Of a DNA stretch of 22,912 nt, positions 21,801-22,912 are shown piece after piece. The stretch covers positions 1 through 22,912 of the forward strand of contig CAZWNO010000066.1 in NCBI GenBank assembly GCA_964635845.1. The letters are read 5' to 3'. The notes beneath the pieces are model-generated. The model had not been told where the DNA came from and did no database searches. It worked only from the letters and a program-made list of their open reading frames with translations. Position numbers and translations under genes: made by a program. Position 1 is the stretch's first letter; every line of letters begins with the position of its first letter. This DNA comes from SZUA-365 sp964635845 (GTDB lineage: Bacteria > Bacteroidota > Ignavibacteria > SZUA-365).

Positions 21801-22912
21801 CCCTGAACGGCTCTCAGCGTCGGAACGGTGAGCGACCCGTTTTCCAGTATGGCCACGCACGCATCCGCCGGCAGGGACGGGCTCAGCAGCGCGAGCGCAG
21901 TCTCGAGCGTCGCGGTGCTCTCCATCCCCATCGCGCGCACGCGGGCGGGATCGAGCGAGGATACGAACACGATGCGGAAGCGGCGCGCCTTCTCGCGCAT
22001 CACGAGCGCCGTGTGCGCGTTCATCGCGTAGCGCGACAGGAGCGCCTCGCGAAAGCCCTGTTCGTCGTCGTATGCGAACCACTCCATGAAGTCGTCGTTT
22101 CCGATCCCGTCACGGCACTGCGCGAGACAGATGATGCCGCCACCCTCGCGCGTCGCGTACGACGCGTGGTGCAGCGCCTTGTGCGCCTGGATGAAGTTGA
22201 TGTCCTTCGGATGGCCGCCCGCGCTGACGATCGTCAGGTCGGCGAGCGCATCGATAGGATGGCGGAAACGCTCGTTCACCCTCCTGCAGCCCTCCGCGTG
22301 AGCGATTCCCATGTCCCCGCAGACCCCGTCGGTGAGCCGTCCGTGGTCGTCGAGCAGGGCCGCGAAGTACCAGTGCGGCGGCATGAAGCGCCGCGCATCC
22401 ATGATGTCTTCGATGACCGGGTTGCCCTCGATCGTTCCGTCGGCGCAGCCGGGATCGAAGCTTCCGTCGGGCGTGATGGTGCGCCGATGATTCGCCACGG
22501 CAGTGCTGTACGCCGCGACGCCCGGTACGAACAGCTTCGCCCCGCCCCCGAAACCCGCGAAATAGTGATGCACGATGGTGCCCGTGGCGATGACCTGTTT
22601 CGCCTCGGCCAGCAGCCGGTTGATGCGCACCGGAGTCCCGAATCGCGTCACACCCACCTCGACGCAGGCGTCCTCGTCGCGGGAATCGTGCTCGCGGACG
22701 CAGTAATGGTCGTAGATGAATTCGCCGAGCACCTCCCTCTTCTCCGCCTCGCTCTGCGGCGCGTGCGTTCCCGTCGCGAAGAGAATGCACACGCGCTCGG
22801 GGGGAATGCCGGCGTCGTGCGCGATCGCGAGCAGGCGCGGCAGAAACACGCGCGTCTGGCAGCGTCGGGTGCCGTCGGAGACGATGATCAGGAGCGGATG
22901 GTCGGGATCGAG
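21797..22912 (-). CDS. LarA-like (DUF2088) nickel-pincer racemase family protein (N-terminus beyond window)
   Basis: Partial CDS with 371 residues visible, open to the window edge. LarA is lactate racemase, which uses a nickel-pincer nucleotide cofactor; relatives racemise or epimerise other 2-hydroxy acids. Visible marks are SDGTRR near the cut end (the DxTR motif), ATGTHAPQ (the first conserved His), HHYFAGFGGGAKLFVPG (the nickel-ligand His and the cofactor-anchoring Lys) and VANHRR (a further active-site His). The key catalytic and cofactor residues therefore appear intact. The LarB, LarC and LarE cofactor-building proteins are not in the window. The stop overlaps the methyltransferase-like gene start (ATGA). 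The apparent GTG at 22849 is internal, since the frame continues upstream in good family sequence. The substrate is unknown. Confidence 0.88.
   Translation of the reverse strand, partial: LDPDHPLLIIVSDGTRRCQTRVFLPRLLAIAHDAGIPPERVCILFATGTHAPQSEAEKREVLGEFIYDHYCVREHDSRDEDACVEVGVTRFGTPVRINRLLAEAKQVIATGTIVHHYFAGFGGGAKLFVPGVAAYSTAVANHRRTITPDGSFDPGCADGTIEGNPVIEDIMDARRFMPPHWYFAALLDDHGRLTDGVCGDMGIAHAEGCRRVNERFRHPIDALADLTIVSAGGHPKDINFIQAHKALHHASYATREGGGIICLAQCRDGIGNDDFMEWFAYDDEQGFREALLSRYAMNAHTALVMREKARRFRIVFVSSLDPARVRAMGMESTATLETALALLSPSLPADACVAILENGSLTVPTLRAVQG

Noticed and set aside
1..22912. tRNA, rRNA, insertion sequences, prophage or defence genes
   Set aside because: No cloverleaf, transposase, integrase or phage motif was recognised. 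The gene content is housekeeping, envelope and catabolic.

Overview
The window is GC-rich, densely coded bacterial chromosome. Eighteen genes can be read, two of them cut by the window edges. Several things point loosely to a high-GC member of the Bacteroidota/Chlorobi (FCB) group: one candidate promoter of the TTTG/TAnnTT type, weak or absent Shine-Dalgarno sequences before many genes, paired secreted DUF3857/transglutaminase proteins, and a cyclase-type formamidase carrying an HTECVGH motif. This placement is an inference from family resemblance. No 16S rRNA gene or clean phylogenetic marker is present apart from ribosomal protein S4.

Left part (1-9472), all on the minus strand. In transcription order it holds rpsD; two consecutive exported DUF3857 proteins (the first with a complete transglutaminase triad, the second without it); a DMT/EamA transporter; a family 2 glycosyltransferase with an extra C-terminal nucleotide-binding-like domain; a PLP-dependent threonine/serine dehydratase; a YjjG-like HAD phosphatase; and the N-terminal part of an isocitrate/isopropylmalate dehydrogenase. 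The gaps contain structured repeats: an 8-bp GACAAGAT array at two places, one of them folded into a long hairpin, and a 54-bp array whose hairpin is kept by a compensatory base change.

Centre (9628-20159), plus strand. A small DUF4870 membrane protein is followed at once by a 21-bp tandem array. Next comes a compact cluster for aerobic tryptophan breakdown by the kynurenine and 2-aminomuconate route. The gene order is semialdehyde dehydrogenase, RidA-type deaminase, 3-hydroxyanthranilate dioxygenase, ACMS decarboxylase, cyclase-type formamidase, kynureninase, kynurenine 3-monooxygenase and tryptophan 2,3-dioxygenase. Together these eight enzymes would turn tryptophan into 2-oxo-3-hexenedioate (4-oxalocrotonate), alanine, formate, CO2 and ammonia. 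The genes lie roughly in reverse of reaction order. An RsmB/NOP2-type RNA methyltransferase overlaps the end of the dioxygenase gene.

Right part (20125-22912), minus strand. A LarA-like (DUF2088) protein, an NnrU/isoprenylcysteine-methyltransferase-like membrane protein and a family 9 glycosyltransferase are joined by ATGA and GTGA overlaps. This operon converges on, and overlaps by 35 bp, the end of the kynurenine transcription unit.

The most unusual signal is the gap between the decarboxylase and formamidase genes (13805-13904). A 38-bp unit carrying the formamidase start has been repeated so that three tiny ORFs of 7, 13 and 13 codons, and then the real gene, are linked by four successive ATGA stop/start overlaps. 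Repeat expansion also affects the kynureninase N-terminus (five-residue repeats) and the RNA methyltransferase (33-bp duplication). Expansion of short sequences in and beside genes is therefore a recurring theme here.
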